A stretch of 64,000 bases of DNA from Archilochus colubris (Eukaryota > Chordata > Aves > Apodiformes > Trochilidae), in the NCBI GenBank assembly GCA_023079485.1, contig CM041115.1, positions 47,148,156 through 47,212,155 on the forward strand. Direction: 5' to 3'. Positions 1-24,904 of this stretch are shown one piece after another. The position numbers and the translations under genes were made by a program. Below the pieces are notes generated by a model. The model was not told where the DNA came from, searched no databases, and worked only from the letters and a program-made list of their open reading frames with translations. Each line of letters opens with the position of its first letter. The first letter of the stretch is position 1.

Positions 1-798
1 TTAGAGCTTATCTCTGTTAGCAAGGTGACTATTTAAGAACGTCACAATATAGTTACTCAGTCAACATTCATCACAGAGTTTTATATGCTGGTGATTTTGT
101 GAAATGAAAAAAGCTAAGTACCAGTACTAATGTATTTAAGAGATAATTTTATGACGTTTTGTTTCTAGGCTATAAAACAGAAGAAAATGCTCTTGATGAA
201 ATTGTCTAAAGGAGCAATATAGAGCAAGCAGACTAGGATGTGATTTTGCAACTGAAGTATGTACAGGAAATTCACATTGTCAGTTACATGAAGGAGAGGT
301 GTGGGAATTTCTGTCAAATGTTTGTTAGGGAATGATGAAACTAATCAGTAACCTAGGAATTAGTTATGGGTACAAGATAAAACTGTCACAGGATACTGTG
401 TGTGAGCTGGTGGTACCTCATGGTGCCTGAGGTGAAGAAGCAACTGTTTTGAATGTGATTGTCTTGCATCACTGCATAATATGGAGCAGCAGGTAGGGAA
501 AATATAGTCAGAGGAAGATAATAATTAATTGCTGCTGTTGAAGTTGAGCGCTACCAACAATGGTTAGTTGGAAAAATAAAAAATTAAAATTATAATAAAT
601 TGATTAATTGGTTAATCAATATTTTGATAGAGTGAGTAGAAAGAATTAACAGAACGTAGTGAATGCTTCCTTAAGTGGTGAAAACAAGAAGATGGAGTAG
701 AAGGGTTATCAAAGTGACAGGAAGGTGCCAAAAGATGATGCGAGAATAGTAGTAAGACTTAGTGGTAAGAACTTAAAGAAACAGGGGACATGTGTATT

Positions 799-820
799 TA
801 AAAAATAAATAAATAAAAAA
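799..820. repeat. A-rich (AAAT)n microsatellite, HMGCR intron 1
   Basis: A short AAAT-type tract. The rest of 1-1028 is AT-rich intron 1 with no other recognisable element. Confidence 0.7.
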
Positions 821-1005
821 CCTGAGAAGGTGGTAGCAGCTGATACTGTTTCAGATGGAATGTGTTTTACATTCCATTTGAATGTAAGGCTGAAAGGTGA
901 GGATTAGTTTCCTTACTTGTTTGTTACTTCACTGTTTTTTGGCTTTTTTCTGAGGGATGACTTGCAGAAATTTATAGAGAGAAATTTATAGAGTCCTAAG
1001 TCTGA

Positions 1006-14881
<13,876 letters not shown>

Positions 14882-15394
14882 ATATTAAAATGGCTTTGAA
14901 ATGAAGAATTGTTCTTGCAATTCACTGAGTGAACGGGGAAAAAAAAATCTGTGAAGTTTAGAATGAAAATCACTTTCAATTCAATGATGTCTGTGTCAGA
15001 TAAACAGAGACATCCATGGACTTCTATGAAATGACATAGGCCTTTGACCCTCTTCAGTGGTTACAGATGACTTCATGAAGGAAGAACCTGACAGATATCT
15101 GGATCATAGCTTTTAAATTCTTGCTCTTACACATAATTTTCCTAAGGGTCAGTCTTTTTTTTACAGGTTGGGATTATTTGGGCTAATAAATTCCTGGTAC
15201 CTACTGAAATGTACAGTAGAAAAAAAACTGTGGCTTGAATGCACTTGCCATTTATTTTCTGGTTAGACAAGCATGTTTTTAACCTGGTAATTTTACATGA
15301 ACTCCCAGTTTTTCTTCTGTTCATGTGTAAAACTTAGCCCTTAGGCTACAGGATGATTTTATTGAATTACATTTGTTTTGTTGAAACCTCTTTC

Positions 15395-15445
15395 TATATA
15401 TACTATACCTATATATATATAGATATATGCATCTATATAAATATA
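15395..15445. repeat. AT-alternating microsatellite in HMGCR 3' UTR
   Basis: The sequence alternates TATA and ATAT with a few interruptions and is largely self-complementary, so it could fold as a hairpin in the mRNA. Confidence 0.7.
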
Positions 15446-15968
15446 CTTAATTTGCTGCTGCTTCAGCTAAGCAGCGTTCAATGTTTTAAACTCTACAATT
15501 TAGGTTATTCCTCTGTGGAAAACTTGTGACCTATAAAGTTCTGAACTGTTAAAAAATAATCTAATTTGTGCTAAAGTAAGGAAAAACTGTGTTTTCTATT
15601 GTTTTGTTCAGGAAGAAAAAAATTGAAACTGGTAACTTTAAAAGCAGTTACATGTCAGACAGCTTAGTAATGTCAGTAAATGCAGTTTTTAAACTTTTTT
15701 TTATGAGTGCATTCAAACAGGAGCCAAGAACAGATGTTTACACTTCTTTTAAGAGATGTCTCTTAAGGTACAGTGTGTTTGTATATTCTTAATTATTGCT
15801 TTAATTTTTTTAAGTGTTTGACACTTATTCCCTAGGAATAGGTGTATATCCACTGCTTAAGCCGAGATAAAATGAAGCCAGAAAATCACACTGTTCTTTA
15901 ACACTAGTTATGAGTCATGTTTTGTTTTGTTTTTTTAAATTCCTTATAAACTCTCTTCTTGATGGGGA

Positions 15969-15977
15969 TTATTTATT
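15969..15977 (+). promoter_or_regulatory. AU-rich element nonamer in HMGCR 3' UTR
   Basis: TTATTTATT matches the UUAUUUA(U/A)(U/A) destabilising nonamer. HMGCR mRNA is known to be short-lived and bound by AU-rich-element proteins in mammals. That this copy is functional is inference. Confidence 0.4.
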
Positions 15978-18489
15978 TTAAGAAGAAATCTTATCCTTTT
16001 TTTCAATGAAAAGTACTAATTAAGGGAATGCAGTGAAATTACATGTTATTGCAACAAGCAGTTTTTGTATTAAAATACTGTACTCTTGGACCAGTGAAGC
16101 AGCCTCAGGTGTTCTTAATGTAATGCAGAAAACCCAGGTGTGTTCTGGTTTGATTCACTTCTGGGAATATTACTGACTGCATTGCCCTACCTAATTAATT
16201 GCTGGAGGAAAACTACTAATGTGCTTGATAATGGGGATTTTTTTTATTTGGTTTGGGGTTGTTTTGGAGGGGAACCATTGGACTGGGATTCTTTCAGGGA
16301 TGTAAGCAATGGTAAGTCCCTGAAGGGGTACCAAGCAGAGGTGCTCTTTTAATGTGCAAATTTGGTGAAAGTCATGATGTTTTGTTTTTTTTTATTACAT
16401 CAACACAATATTAACATTGTTATGAGCTCAGAAAGCTAATGTACAAGTGTAGATATAATACATGCTAGGTATATGATAGCACGTAAATACCATGAACGTT
16501 TCTCTTCCTGCAGTATTGTTGCTAATAGCTACCATTTTACCATTTTATTTCAGGAACATTGAAACTACTTTGTTTTTTATGTTCATTCAGTGATTTTATT
16601 TAAAGTAACACTGTTCTGGCAGTAAATGGTGGTTCAGTGTTCATTTTGGTGGATTTAACTGGCATTCTGTCTTGCAGAATTAACATTTTGTATTATTACT
16701 AAATTGTGTACTTTTTGGTACAGAATTAATTTTTCAGTTTCAGTAAAAGGATGGAAAATGCATTGGCTTAATTGTGATATTTTAAACTTACTTCATGACT
16801 TAGTGACACACCTGAGGAGATAACGTTAAGAGGGTTAGGGAAAAGACAGCTGTTGCACAGTACTAAACACAGAGGGGCTATGGCATGGGAACTTCCCAAC
16901 CTTGTTTGCAGAAGCCTGTACTCAGTCACACTCCTCAAATCTGAATTAAGCAGTTTGCCTGAGTCACAGGATTGCAGAACTGCAGCAGTAGTGATCCATT
17001 CTGCTGGGGTCCAGTTGGGCATTTCTTCTGTCTTCAGAAAAATGATAAATTTCACTTGTGGCAGTTTCTGATGTGTCCACAAAAATTAAAGTTTCAAAGG
17101 TGCTTTTTAATTTATTAATTTTTCTACCTGAGTTTTTAACACTGCTTTCACCAGGAAGAGGCACTTCAATGGGAATACAGAGTACTGTATATTCTTGTGA
17201 GATGGGTTAAGCTGGAAGAGTAAAAGAACCCATCACTACCACATCAAGAGATGAGATCTGTGAGAGTTTTCATATCACAGTGCGTGTTAACACCAGAGTG
17301 GTCAAGCTTTCAGTCAGTACCCTGCTACTGATATGTTACCAAAATCATCCCCATCCCTTTCCCCTCTGCCATATGTGTGGTCTTGGTAATATTTAGCCTA
17401 CAATCAGACATAACAGAGAATGCAGTCTACATTTCTTTTCAGTCTCCTCACAGTTGCAGGTTTCCTACCAGCAGCTGAGGTTACCGCTTCATGTGTGTTA
17501 GAACATCTAGGGACTAAAAGGCTTTTGTTATCCTACTCACAAACTGGAAATTCCATGTAGCAAGGTTGCCTCAGTACAAGCAGCAGTCTTGTGTGTCTGT
17601 TTTCAGTCTGACAAAATCAAACCTGCTGTCTGTAATCAAGTTTGTAAAACTGCTACAACTTAAATGCTATACTACAACTGATACGCTTTTCCAAATATTT
17701 AAAAACACTAGAAAAAAATAATAGTAAAAATAGCATATTTAACTCTGGTAACTAGTTTGCTATTTTTTTTACCTAGATTACTTGCTCTTCTCTGTCCTGA
17801 ACATCCTTCACTGCCACTACATACAAGTCCCTGTCTCACTGACTGACGTGGGTTCCACAGCTGCAAGGCTTGGAAGCTCTGCAGCTCTCATTACACACTT
17901 GCTGTGTTCTTGGATTTCCCTCAGCCAGAGTAAGAGGTTAAGTGGAGTGTGCTTTACTTAGTCTCTTACAGGAGGAATGGCTCCTGCACACACAGCACGG
18001 GATGCAAACAGCGTTCATGTCACAAGTGGCTGTGACACCAAGAGCCTGTAGCAGATGCTGCCCTGGTGCTGGGACAGGGTGGTGTTGCTGTGCAGGCACC
18101 CCCCTTCCTGGAGAAGAGCATGGCTGAGTGTCCACTTGCTGTCTCAGAGGAGCATTCATGTACATCCCAGGCTCTGGGTGTGTCTTTACATCCCACCGTA
18201 TGGACAGTGTTCAGCCTTCCCAGCTGTGTCTCCTCCCGAGCTGTTGCCCACACCAGCCTGCTTGATTGTGTGGGACACAGAGGAGAAGGAAGCACAAAAA
18301 AACCAAACTGGATGCTGCCAACCCCTTCTTGGCAGTAGCCAAAAATAAGTGCTGTGTTATCAACACTGTAAGTTGCCCCTATACAGGCTACTATGAAGAC
18401 AATTTAATCCCAGCCAGAGCCTGTACAAAACAAAATCTAGATACTGGCACCAGTATCTGCTAAGATAAAGCCACATAAAGACCAGCTAG

Positions 18490-18705
18490 AGTCACTGAAT
18501 GGTTTGAGTTGGAAGCAACCTCATGAATCATCTAGCCCCAGCCCCCTGCTGTGGCCAAGGGCATCTTCAACTAAGCCAGGCTGCTCAAAGCCCCATCCAG
18601 CCTGGCCCTGAATGTTTCCAGAGAGGGGGCAGCCCCATCTTCTCTGAGCAATCTGTTCCAGTGTTTCACCACTCTCATTGTAAAGAATTTCTTCCTTACC
18701 TACTT
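18490..18705 (-). mobile_element. CR1 LINE 3' fragment, intergenic
   Basis: The plus strand shows the reverse complement of the CR1 end: 'gtcactgaatggtttgagtt' 'ggaagcaacct', then 'gccccatccagcctggccct', 'gaatgtttccagagaggggg', 'cagccccatcttctctgagc' and 'ctgttccagtgtttcaccac'. It is 5'-truncated and diverged. Confidence 0.88.
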
Positions 18706-19242
18706 CACTCTTCTGGAGAAGAATTGTATTAGGTGAGCACATTTTCATAAGCTAGAGCCCCGGGATGAAATAACCGTGCCATAAAATTTATGCCAGTGAC
18801 CAGTCTCTCCTAGGGCTGTTGGGTGACAGACCAGAGTCAGGCAGTCCATCAAGCTCAGGGAAAGATGAGTCGCATAGGTCTGTAGCTTCCTGGTACCACA
18901 ACACTGGTTGCCAAACTGCTTCCCACTTCCCACACCCCAAGAACAAATGGAAGGTGATCCTTTGTCTGCCATAGGCTGCATCATTGTCAACCCACAATCA
19001 CAAACAAGTGATCTTCCAAGGAGGCAGTGACTTTATAAAGTGGCCCTGAAACACTTTCTTTACCCTTAAAACAAGTGGGCAGTGTTGCTACCCTGTCTTG
19101 CCAAGCACTGGCTGCTCAGCTTTGCCCACAGTCCATGCCTCCTCCAGCCTGCTTTATACACTGTGTACAAAGATAACTGTGCCGCAGAGGATAACACTTT
19201 TTTTAAAAAAAGATAACTCAAACCAAGCGAAGTGCTAGTAAC

Positions 19243-19273
19243 AGTAACAGTATAAACAGTATAAACAGTATAA
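19243..19273. repeat. Short tandem repeat, unit about 9-10 bp
   Basis: Three copies of a cagtataaa-type unit follow two copies of a gtaaca unit. It is a simple minisatellite with no evident function. Confidence 0.65.
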
Positions 19274-21495
19274 AGCTCATTCCTCTTCTTTTGTATGGAA
19301 GAACTGGCATAGTGCTGCCAGAGCTGGTCCAGCTTAATGTCACTAAGACAGTTAAAATTAGATCCATTTTTAGGAATATTGGCTCAAAAAGAGCATTCCA
19401 TCAGTGGGGAAAAAAAATGGGCAGACCTGTGGAGCACACGGAGAGACACCACTGTTGGCAGTTTTTATTTTTCCAGAAATAATCTTGGCTGTCTCGTGTG
19501 AAAATTCTTTCTGTGTAGGGAAGTCTAGAGTGGGACACCCACTAAAGCAGTGTTGTCACAGCAGCTTCTTACAATATTTAATGAAGCACCACAAATTGGT
19601 CATTTAAAATCTAGGGGATTCAGTCCCCTAGCATGGAAAGCTACATGCACCTTTAGTTTTTGCACTGCTAATTAGAAATTTAGGAAAATGGCCAAGTCTG
19701 GAAGCCATCAGGCTGGCCAGCTCATTGAACTCTCACTAGAGAAAGCTTCCTGCTTTGCAAGGCAGAGAAGAAGAAATCACAATGTGTATTATAACAAGAG
19801 TGAAAACAAGTCATCTGTTACCTGATGATTCTTGTCTTCTCTCTGCATCTTTATTCTGTATTCTATTTATAAGTCATTGCTTGTCGTGAAATAGCCAAGA
19901 ACAACCAAAAGCCCTTGAGCTACCTGCTAAGACAGAAAACCACTTAATGAGTAATCGTAGCCTTGAAATTCTCTAAACAACTTTTAAAAATTTTGATTAC
20001 ACAGTGAACTCATTTTATAAATTGCCTTTCATACAGCCAAATGAAGTAATTAATTTCAGCAAGCTTGCACACTGATCGGTAGGGTGGAAGTTTTTTTCCT
20101 GTTAATTCACTATCAGTGAATGGAGGGTGCTTCTGAGCCTCCCTACTTCCATTTGTGACCAAGGCTGGATCACACATTTCAGCAGGCGTGAGGGCTCTGC
20201 TCTCTGCACCAGAAATGCTGAAACACAGAGCTGAGATGAAGGCTTTCCCGTTCTCTGACCCATCCAGGTTCATAGGAAGGATTTAAAAGGGAGCTGAGCA
20301 AAACTTAGGTAGGTGGCTGGGAATAATGTGTTACCCTCTGTTTCTTTCCGTTTCTCCCCGCCTCCTCCACCTGTCTGACCAGCTGTCTTTTGTGCCTGCT
20401 GTCTATTATCTTCAACGAGTGCAGATAAGATTCCTCTTACAGTACCTTTAAGGTGTGGAGGTGCATTATAAAGTCTCCACGCCCAGGGTGACAAGCAGCT
20501 CAGCAGCTCCGGGACTGTGTTGTCACTGTTTTTCATGCAGCTGGGAATGGATTTGGGAGTTTCTGTGTGTGTGTGAAGCCATGTTTGCTCACTCATTTTG
20601 TCCAGTCTTGAAGGGGTCTGGCCAGTTTGGGGCAATGCTGGTTTTCTCCCTGCGCTGATGCATGTCTCCTCAGACTATAGGGCAGTAGTATATGATGCAG
20701 CTACAGAAAACAGAAAAGAACTTGCTTTTCAAAACAGAAAAGCAATCATCCTATTAGGTGATGTTTAGGCTTTTGTAATGATGCCACCATGCACCTCAGA
20801 TAGGCAGAAGTCATAATGTGTACCAACACAGAATGAAGTGACCCTCAGAAACTATCCTCTGTGAAACACAAAAGTGCATTTTTCATCCTTTTTTTGTTTG
20901 TTTTTACCTATCTTTCTCAATATATATTCGTTCATTCTAACCAAATCATGAAACCCATTAGCTAAAGCTTATTGGTACACAAGAGAAATCCTAGGTTTTG
21001 CCCTTAGAATGACATAAAGAAGCTATTCAATCATTACCTAAACCTTTTGTTGGCTATTTTCTTCCTGTATTTCAACACAGGTCCCTTATCTGCAGTCAGG
21101 GAAGCACACCAATGTGTGTGTGCCACGGCAGCCACCTGGTGTGGCTCCAGCTTCAGCTGGAGGTCAGGTCCCTCCTGGAGTCCACTGAAGGCACCCCAGT
21201 TGTCTCCGAGGTTTTGGGGATGAAACAGACTCCAGCTGCCCTGGGAGGCCACTCCGATGTCACTTCTTGTTTGCAGGTGTTTGGATTGTGCTAATTAATA
21301 CTCGTATGATTTATTTGCAAGAGGTAGGGGACACCACCTCTGTGTACAGATACTGATAAAGACAGGCACACAGTTTACTTTCTGTGTGGCACGAAAGCTT
21401 TTAATAACAGCAGTTAAAAAAATAAGTTGCAACTCTAGATTTGGTATCTGCAGGATCCAATTTAACTGATGCATGCCGGGCGTTTTTACTACTTT

Positions 21496-21520
21496 AAACA
21501 AACAAACAAACAAACAAAAA
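21496..21520. repeat. (AAAC)n microsatellite
   Basis: Five to six perfect AAAC units. Confidence 0.85.
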
Positions 21521-21741
21521 TAGGTAACAACAAAACGGTGGCCTTTCCGTCTAGAGACAGTGCAAAAGCTGCAATGTCCGGATGGGATTTCTGCCTTTCC
21601 AAGCCAGTGCATGGCTCCCATCTCGATGTCACCAAGCCGACTGCCAACAGTTTGTAACCCGGGCTCGCTGCAGGTGCCCGCAGAGCAGCCCCCGGACCCT
21701 TGGTGCCCTCACCCCCAGTGCCACTGCCCCTCCCCGTCGGC

Positions 21742-21993
21742 CAGCGGTCTTAAGTTGTGCCGGGGGAGGTTTAGGTTGGATATTAGAAAGAATTTCTTTA
21801 CCGAGAGGGTGGTCAGGCATTGGAATGGGCTGCCCAGGGAAGTAGTGGATTCTCCGTCCCTGGAGATATTTAAAAAGAGACTGGATGTGGCACTCAGTGC
21901 CATGGTCTGGTAACCGCAGCGGTAGTGGATCAAGGGTTGGACTTGATGATCTCTGAGGTCCCTTCCAACCCAGTCGATTCTATGATTCTATGA
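21742..21993 (+). mobile_element. CR1 LINE 3' end, plus orientation, left flank of MED18
   Basis: Encodes a remnant of the C-terminal tail of CR1 ORF2 ([27 protein letters not shown]), then the subfamily mark 'ggcactcagtgccatggtct'. It ends in the CR1 terminus 'ccttccaacccagtcgattc' followed by TATGATTCTATGA. The copy is well preserved and 5'-truncated. It matches the copy at 24905-25190 in opposite orientation. Confidence 0.95.
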
Positions 21994-22179
21994 TGTGCAC
22001 CGACCGGGGAGCGGCAGGGGACGAACCGGGACGTTTCTCGCCAAGGTTTCGCACACGATTTGTCACCTGCACCTTTGGCTCCGCAGGACACCAGACGAGA
22101 GGCACTGCGCGGGGGCTCAGCTGGTGCGGGGGCTGCTCCCCCAGCCCCGGAACCCAGCTCGGAGGAGACAGCCACGACC

Positions 22180-22620
22180 CCTCCCCGCCGCCCTGCCCAC
22201 CGCCCCAAATCCCCGGGATGCCCCCCCTCCGCCGTCCTCTCCCCTTCACCGCCCCCCTCCTCCTCAACCCCCTCCCTCGGCCTCCCCCTCCGTCCCTTTC
22301 TCTCCTTCGCCCCCCTCTCCGCCCCCTTCTCTCCTTCACCTCCTCCTCCGCGCCTTCCCCTCCGTCCCCTCCCCTTCATCGCTCCCTCCTCCGCCTCCTC
22401 CCCCCCATCGCCCTTTCCCCTCCTCCCCTTCCTCCTCCCCGCCCCCTCCTCCTCTCTCCTCCGCCCCTTCCCCACCGCCCCCTCCCGTTCACTGCCCCCT
22501 CCTCCGCCTCCTCTCCCCCCTCCATTCTCCCCTCCTTCGCTCCCTCTCCTTCACCGCCCCTTCCCCTCCGCGCTCTCCCCTTCTCCTCTCTCCCTCCCCC
22601 CTCCCAGTCCCCCACTCCCT
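22180..22620 (+). repeat. C/T-only low-complexity tract upstream of MED18
   Basis: About 440 bp in which the plus strand is nearly all C and T, with interspersed gcc, ctcc and ttcc units and only a few A or G bases. It is an imperfect polypyrimidine minisatellite. Several overlapping proline- and serine-rich ORFs cross it only because stop codons cannot occur in such a tract. Confidence 0.9.
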
Positions 22621-22628
22621 AGCGCTCC

Positions 22629-22666
22629 GGTACCGAGTGACACCTCAGGTACCGAGTGACACCTCC
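22629..22666. promoter_or_regulatory. 19-bp tandem duplication in the MED18 proximal promoter
   Basis: GGTACCGAGTGACACCTC occurs twice head to tail with a period of 19 bp, about 90-130 bp upstream of the MED18 start codon. Each copy holds TGACACCT, whose reverse complement AGGTGTCA resembles a T-box half-site. The binding factor is a guess. Confidence 0.5.
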
Positions 22667-22756
22667 GAACCGCGAGGTGGCGCTGCCGCGGCTGCCGCCT
22701 TGTCGCTGGTCCCTCTGCCGCCTGCTCTCCGCCGCGCGTCCGGGCCGCAGCGCGCC

Positions 22757-23658
22757 ATGGAGGCTCCCCCGGTGACCATGATGCCCGTGACGGGCGGCAC
22801 CATCAACATGATGGAGTACCTGCTACAAGGTGAGCGGCGGGAGGGCGGGCGGGCGGGCGGGCGGCGGGGACAGGCAGCTCCCTCCCTCCCGCCGCCTGGA
22901 AGGAGAGCGCACAGCGGACCGCAGGGCCTGCCTGCTGCTGCCAGGCCGCTGCCTCGCCGGCCGAGGTCAGCCCGGGGGCTCTGAGGGGAGCTCGGGGCGG
23001 GAGCACGGGCGGACGGAGGGTCCGGAGAGGGCCCCCGGGAAGGGAGAGGGGAGGCGAGAGAAGAGGGGAGAGGGTAACCGGGGCGCTGTCTCCACCCGCC
23101 GCAGGAAGCGTTCTGGACCAGAGCCTGGAGAGCCTCCTGCACCGGCTGCGCGGCCTGTGCGACAACATGGAACCGGAGACGTTTCTGGACCACGAGATGG
23201 TGTTCCTGCTGAAGGGGCAGCAGGCCAGCCCCTTCGTGCTGCGGGCACGGCGCTCCATGGACAAAAGCGGGATGCCCTGGCACCTGCGGTACCTGGGCCA
23301 GCCAGAGATCGGCGACAAGAACCGCCACGCGCTGGTGCGCAACTGCGTGGACATCGCCACTTCGGACAACCTGACGGACTTCCTGGTGGAGATGGGGTTC
23401 CGCATGGACCACGAGTTTGTGGCCAAAGGGCACGTGTTCCGCAAGGGCATCATGAAGATCGTGGTGTACAAGATCTTCCGCATCCTCATGCCGGGAAACA
23501 CGGAGAGCATCGAGCCCCTCTCCCTCTCTTACCTGGTGGAGCTCAACGTGGTAGCTCCAGCAGGGCAGGACGTTGTTTCTGATGACATGAGAAACTTTGC
23601 CGAGCAACTGAAGCCTCTAGTGCACCTGGAAAAAATTGACCCCAAAAGGCTAATGTAA
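22757..23658 (+). CDS. MED18: Mediator complex subunit 18, two coding exons
   Basis: MED18 sits in the Mediator head module, pairs with MED20 and helps link RNA polymerase II to regulators in the nucleus. Exons are 22757-22829 and 23105-23658; the phase-1 intron splits a glycine codon (CAA G|GA AGC). The product has 208 residues, the same length as human MED18, and is nearly identical to it: it opens MEAPPVTMMPVTGG, includes NMEPETFLDHEMVFLL, and ends HLEKIDPKRLM. The start context CGCGCCATGG is a strong Kozak site. There are no stops or frameshifts, so it looks functional. The spliced structure argues against a retrocopy. Third positions are strongly GC-biased until about 23540, unlike the AT-rich genes on either side. 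A position between HMGCR and CERT1 differs from human, where MED18 is on chromosome 1. Confidence 0.96.
22839..22869 (+). repeat. (GGGC)n tract in MED18 intron 1, G-quadruplex prone
   Basis: Seven runs of three or more G separated by 1-4 bases begin nine bases inside the intron, next to the donor CAAG|gtgagc. At least four runs with short loops meet the usual quadruplex pattern on the transcribed RNA strand. Confidence 0.75.
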
Positions 23659-24490
23659 CTGAAAAGCTGGGCTTTGGACTTACACAAACAATCCTTATGT
23701 GTACCCCTATCCTAGTGGTGCTTGCTTTTTATTTTTATTTTTTTTATAAGCACCATGCCTGTATCCTTCATAGTCATCCTTTTTCCTTTTGAGTAATACA
23801 CAAAATTAGTATTCTTTAATGTGTGAGGTGTTGTATGACAAAAGTATAAATGCAGGAATTAGCATAAAAGAGCAAATGTCCACCTATTTACAGTGGAATA
23901 GCAAAATGGTAGATGTAACAGGAACAGCTAGAACAAAACACACTTTATAGTGAAAACGTTTCTGATGTAACCGAGTTAGAATTTATCAGTGTTACAGTTG
24001 CCAGATGTTTTTCAAATCTTTTAATGCTGCTCCATCTTTTTCCACTGAAGTTGGGTACAGCAGTCTTGGTTAATCAGAAAGTAGCAAGTTACATGGTTTG
24101 GTTTTTTATTTATTGTTTGACTTCTCACACCTGTCAGCAGTACTGAAAAATGGCACATTACAGCAGCTACGAGCATTGTACAGCTACAGTGATGATTTTG
24201 TTTAGCATTTCTTTTGACAGCAGGATGATCAGTTACCCTCCCGATATTTCAGTGATGCTGAGGTCTGAGAGTTTTAAAATTCAGTCCAAACAAAAAAGGT
24301 TGGGGAAAAACACCAAAGGTCAAGGATGGAAACATTTTACTGAAACGCACCAACCTCTGTCAGAGACATCCCCACCGTTTGGCAGCACACAACTTTCTGG
24401 ATTAAGCAACTGAAAGCAAAGACTGCTCCCACAAAAAAAAAAACTAAAAAAAAAAAAGGGCCTGTTAAAATAAACATCTGTATTTACAAC
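23659..24490 (+). other. MED18: MED18 3' UTR (end inferred)
   Basis: AT-rich sequence follows the TAA. The only canonical AATAAA on this strand is at 24469-24474, just after an A-rich stretch at 24431-24457. If it is used the 3' UTR is about 0.83 kb. An alternative upstream end without a canonical signal cannot be excluded. Confidence 0.5.
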
Positions 24491-24904
24491 ACTGGAGCTC
24501 GGAGCAGATCAGCCGTGTCAGCTGGATTATTGTTTGCCGAGTGCAGTGCCTCAGGTGTCCCACCGCTGGGGACAGCCTGGCACAGCAGCAGCACAGAACA
24601 GTGAGTACAGTGACCAGCAGAGAGCAAGGAGGTGACCAACGTGACTGCTTGCTACCCAGGCTGGAAATACTTCCTGGAAGGCCCAGACGAGCCTACAATT
24701 CTGTTCCTACTCAGCCATGACTCACCCTCTCCGGACAGCACACTACCTTGGAATTCTTTAGGACAGTGTTACAGGGTGCAGCTTCCCAGGGGGTGGCCGG
24801 GAAGGTCCCGGAGCTAAACCCTCAGGCTGCTCCGTGATTCAGTTTCAGTTCCGCCCCCACCCTCAGGTTTGCGGTCACATCCTGGCACTGTAACACTCCT
24901 TAGG

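Larger units (their letters stand above)
14882..17110 (+). other. HMGCR: HMGCR 3' UTR (3' end uncertain)
   Basis: No ORF of note follows the stop. The stretch is AT-rich with many ATTTA-type motifs. Possible polyadenylation hexamers are AATAAA at 15185-15190, ATTAAA at 16069-16074 and ATTAAA at 17085-17090. I cannot tell which is used; long HMGCR 3' UTRs of 1.5-2 kb are usual, which favours one of the last two. An AU-rich nonamer lies at 15969-15977 and an AT-alternating stretch at 15395-15445. Confidence 0.6.
17111..21740. other. Intergenic region between HMGCR and MED18
   Basis: No gene can be supported. It contains one old CR1 piece (about 18490-18705), a short tandem repeat at 19243-19273 and an (AAAC)n microsatellite at 21496-21520. 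Several short ORFs at 17.9-18.5 kb overlap in different frames and show no family similarity. A proximal MED18 enhancer or the last HMGCR polyadenylation site could lie here, but nothing marks them. Confidence 0.6.
21994..23560. promoter_or_regulatory. CpG island over the MED18 5' end
   Basis: GC content and CpG frequency rise sharply right after the CR1 tail and stay high through intron 1 and most of MED18 exon 2, then fall. This is typical of a TATA-less housekeeping promoter. The transcription start is not fixed by the sequence; about 22630-22750 is likely. Confidence 0.8.

Noticed and set aside
17938..18463. Cluster of 60-97 codon ORFs on both strands between HMGCR and MED18
   Set aside because: They overlap in many frames, lack conserved motifs, and lie near an old CR1; they look like chance ORFs in GC-richer intergenic DNA.
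21990..22984. Long overlapping plus-strand ORFs (up to 329 codons) rich in Pro/Ser/Arg upstream of and into MED18
   Set aside because: They exist in several frames at once only because the C/T-only tract cannot contain stop codons. No family similarity is seen, and they run through the real MED18 start and donor.
22645..23607. Antisense ORFs of 320, 235 and 93 codons over MED18
   Set aside because: Mirror ORFs of a GC-rich coding exon. The plus-strand frame is an exact MED18 match with splice sites.
22757..23658. MED18 as a processed retrocopy
   Set aside because: The coding intron with GT-AG borders is present, there is no poly(A) tail at the CDS end, and the copy has its own CpG island.
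24431..24457. A-rich stretch as a retroposon poly(A) tail
   Set aside because: It is interrupted and lies just before an AATAAA in the probable MED18 3' UTR; no matching target-site duplication is visible.
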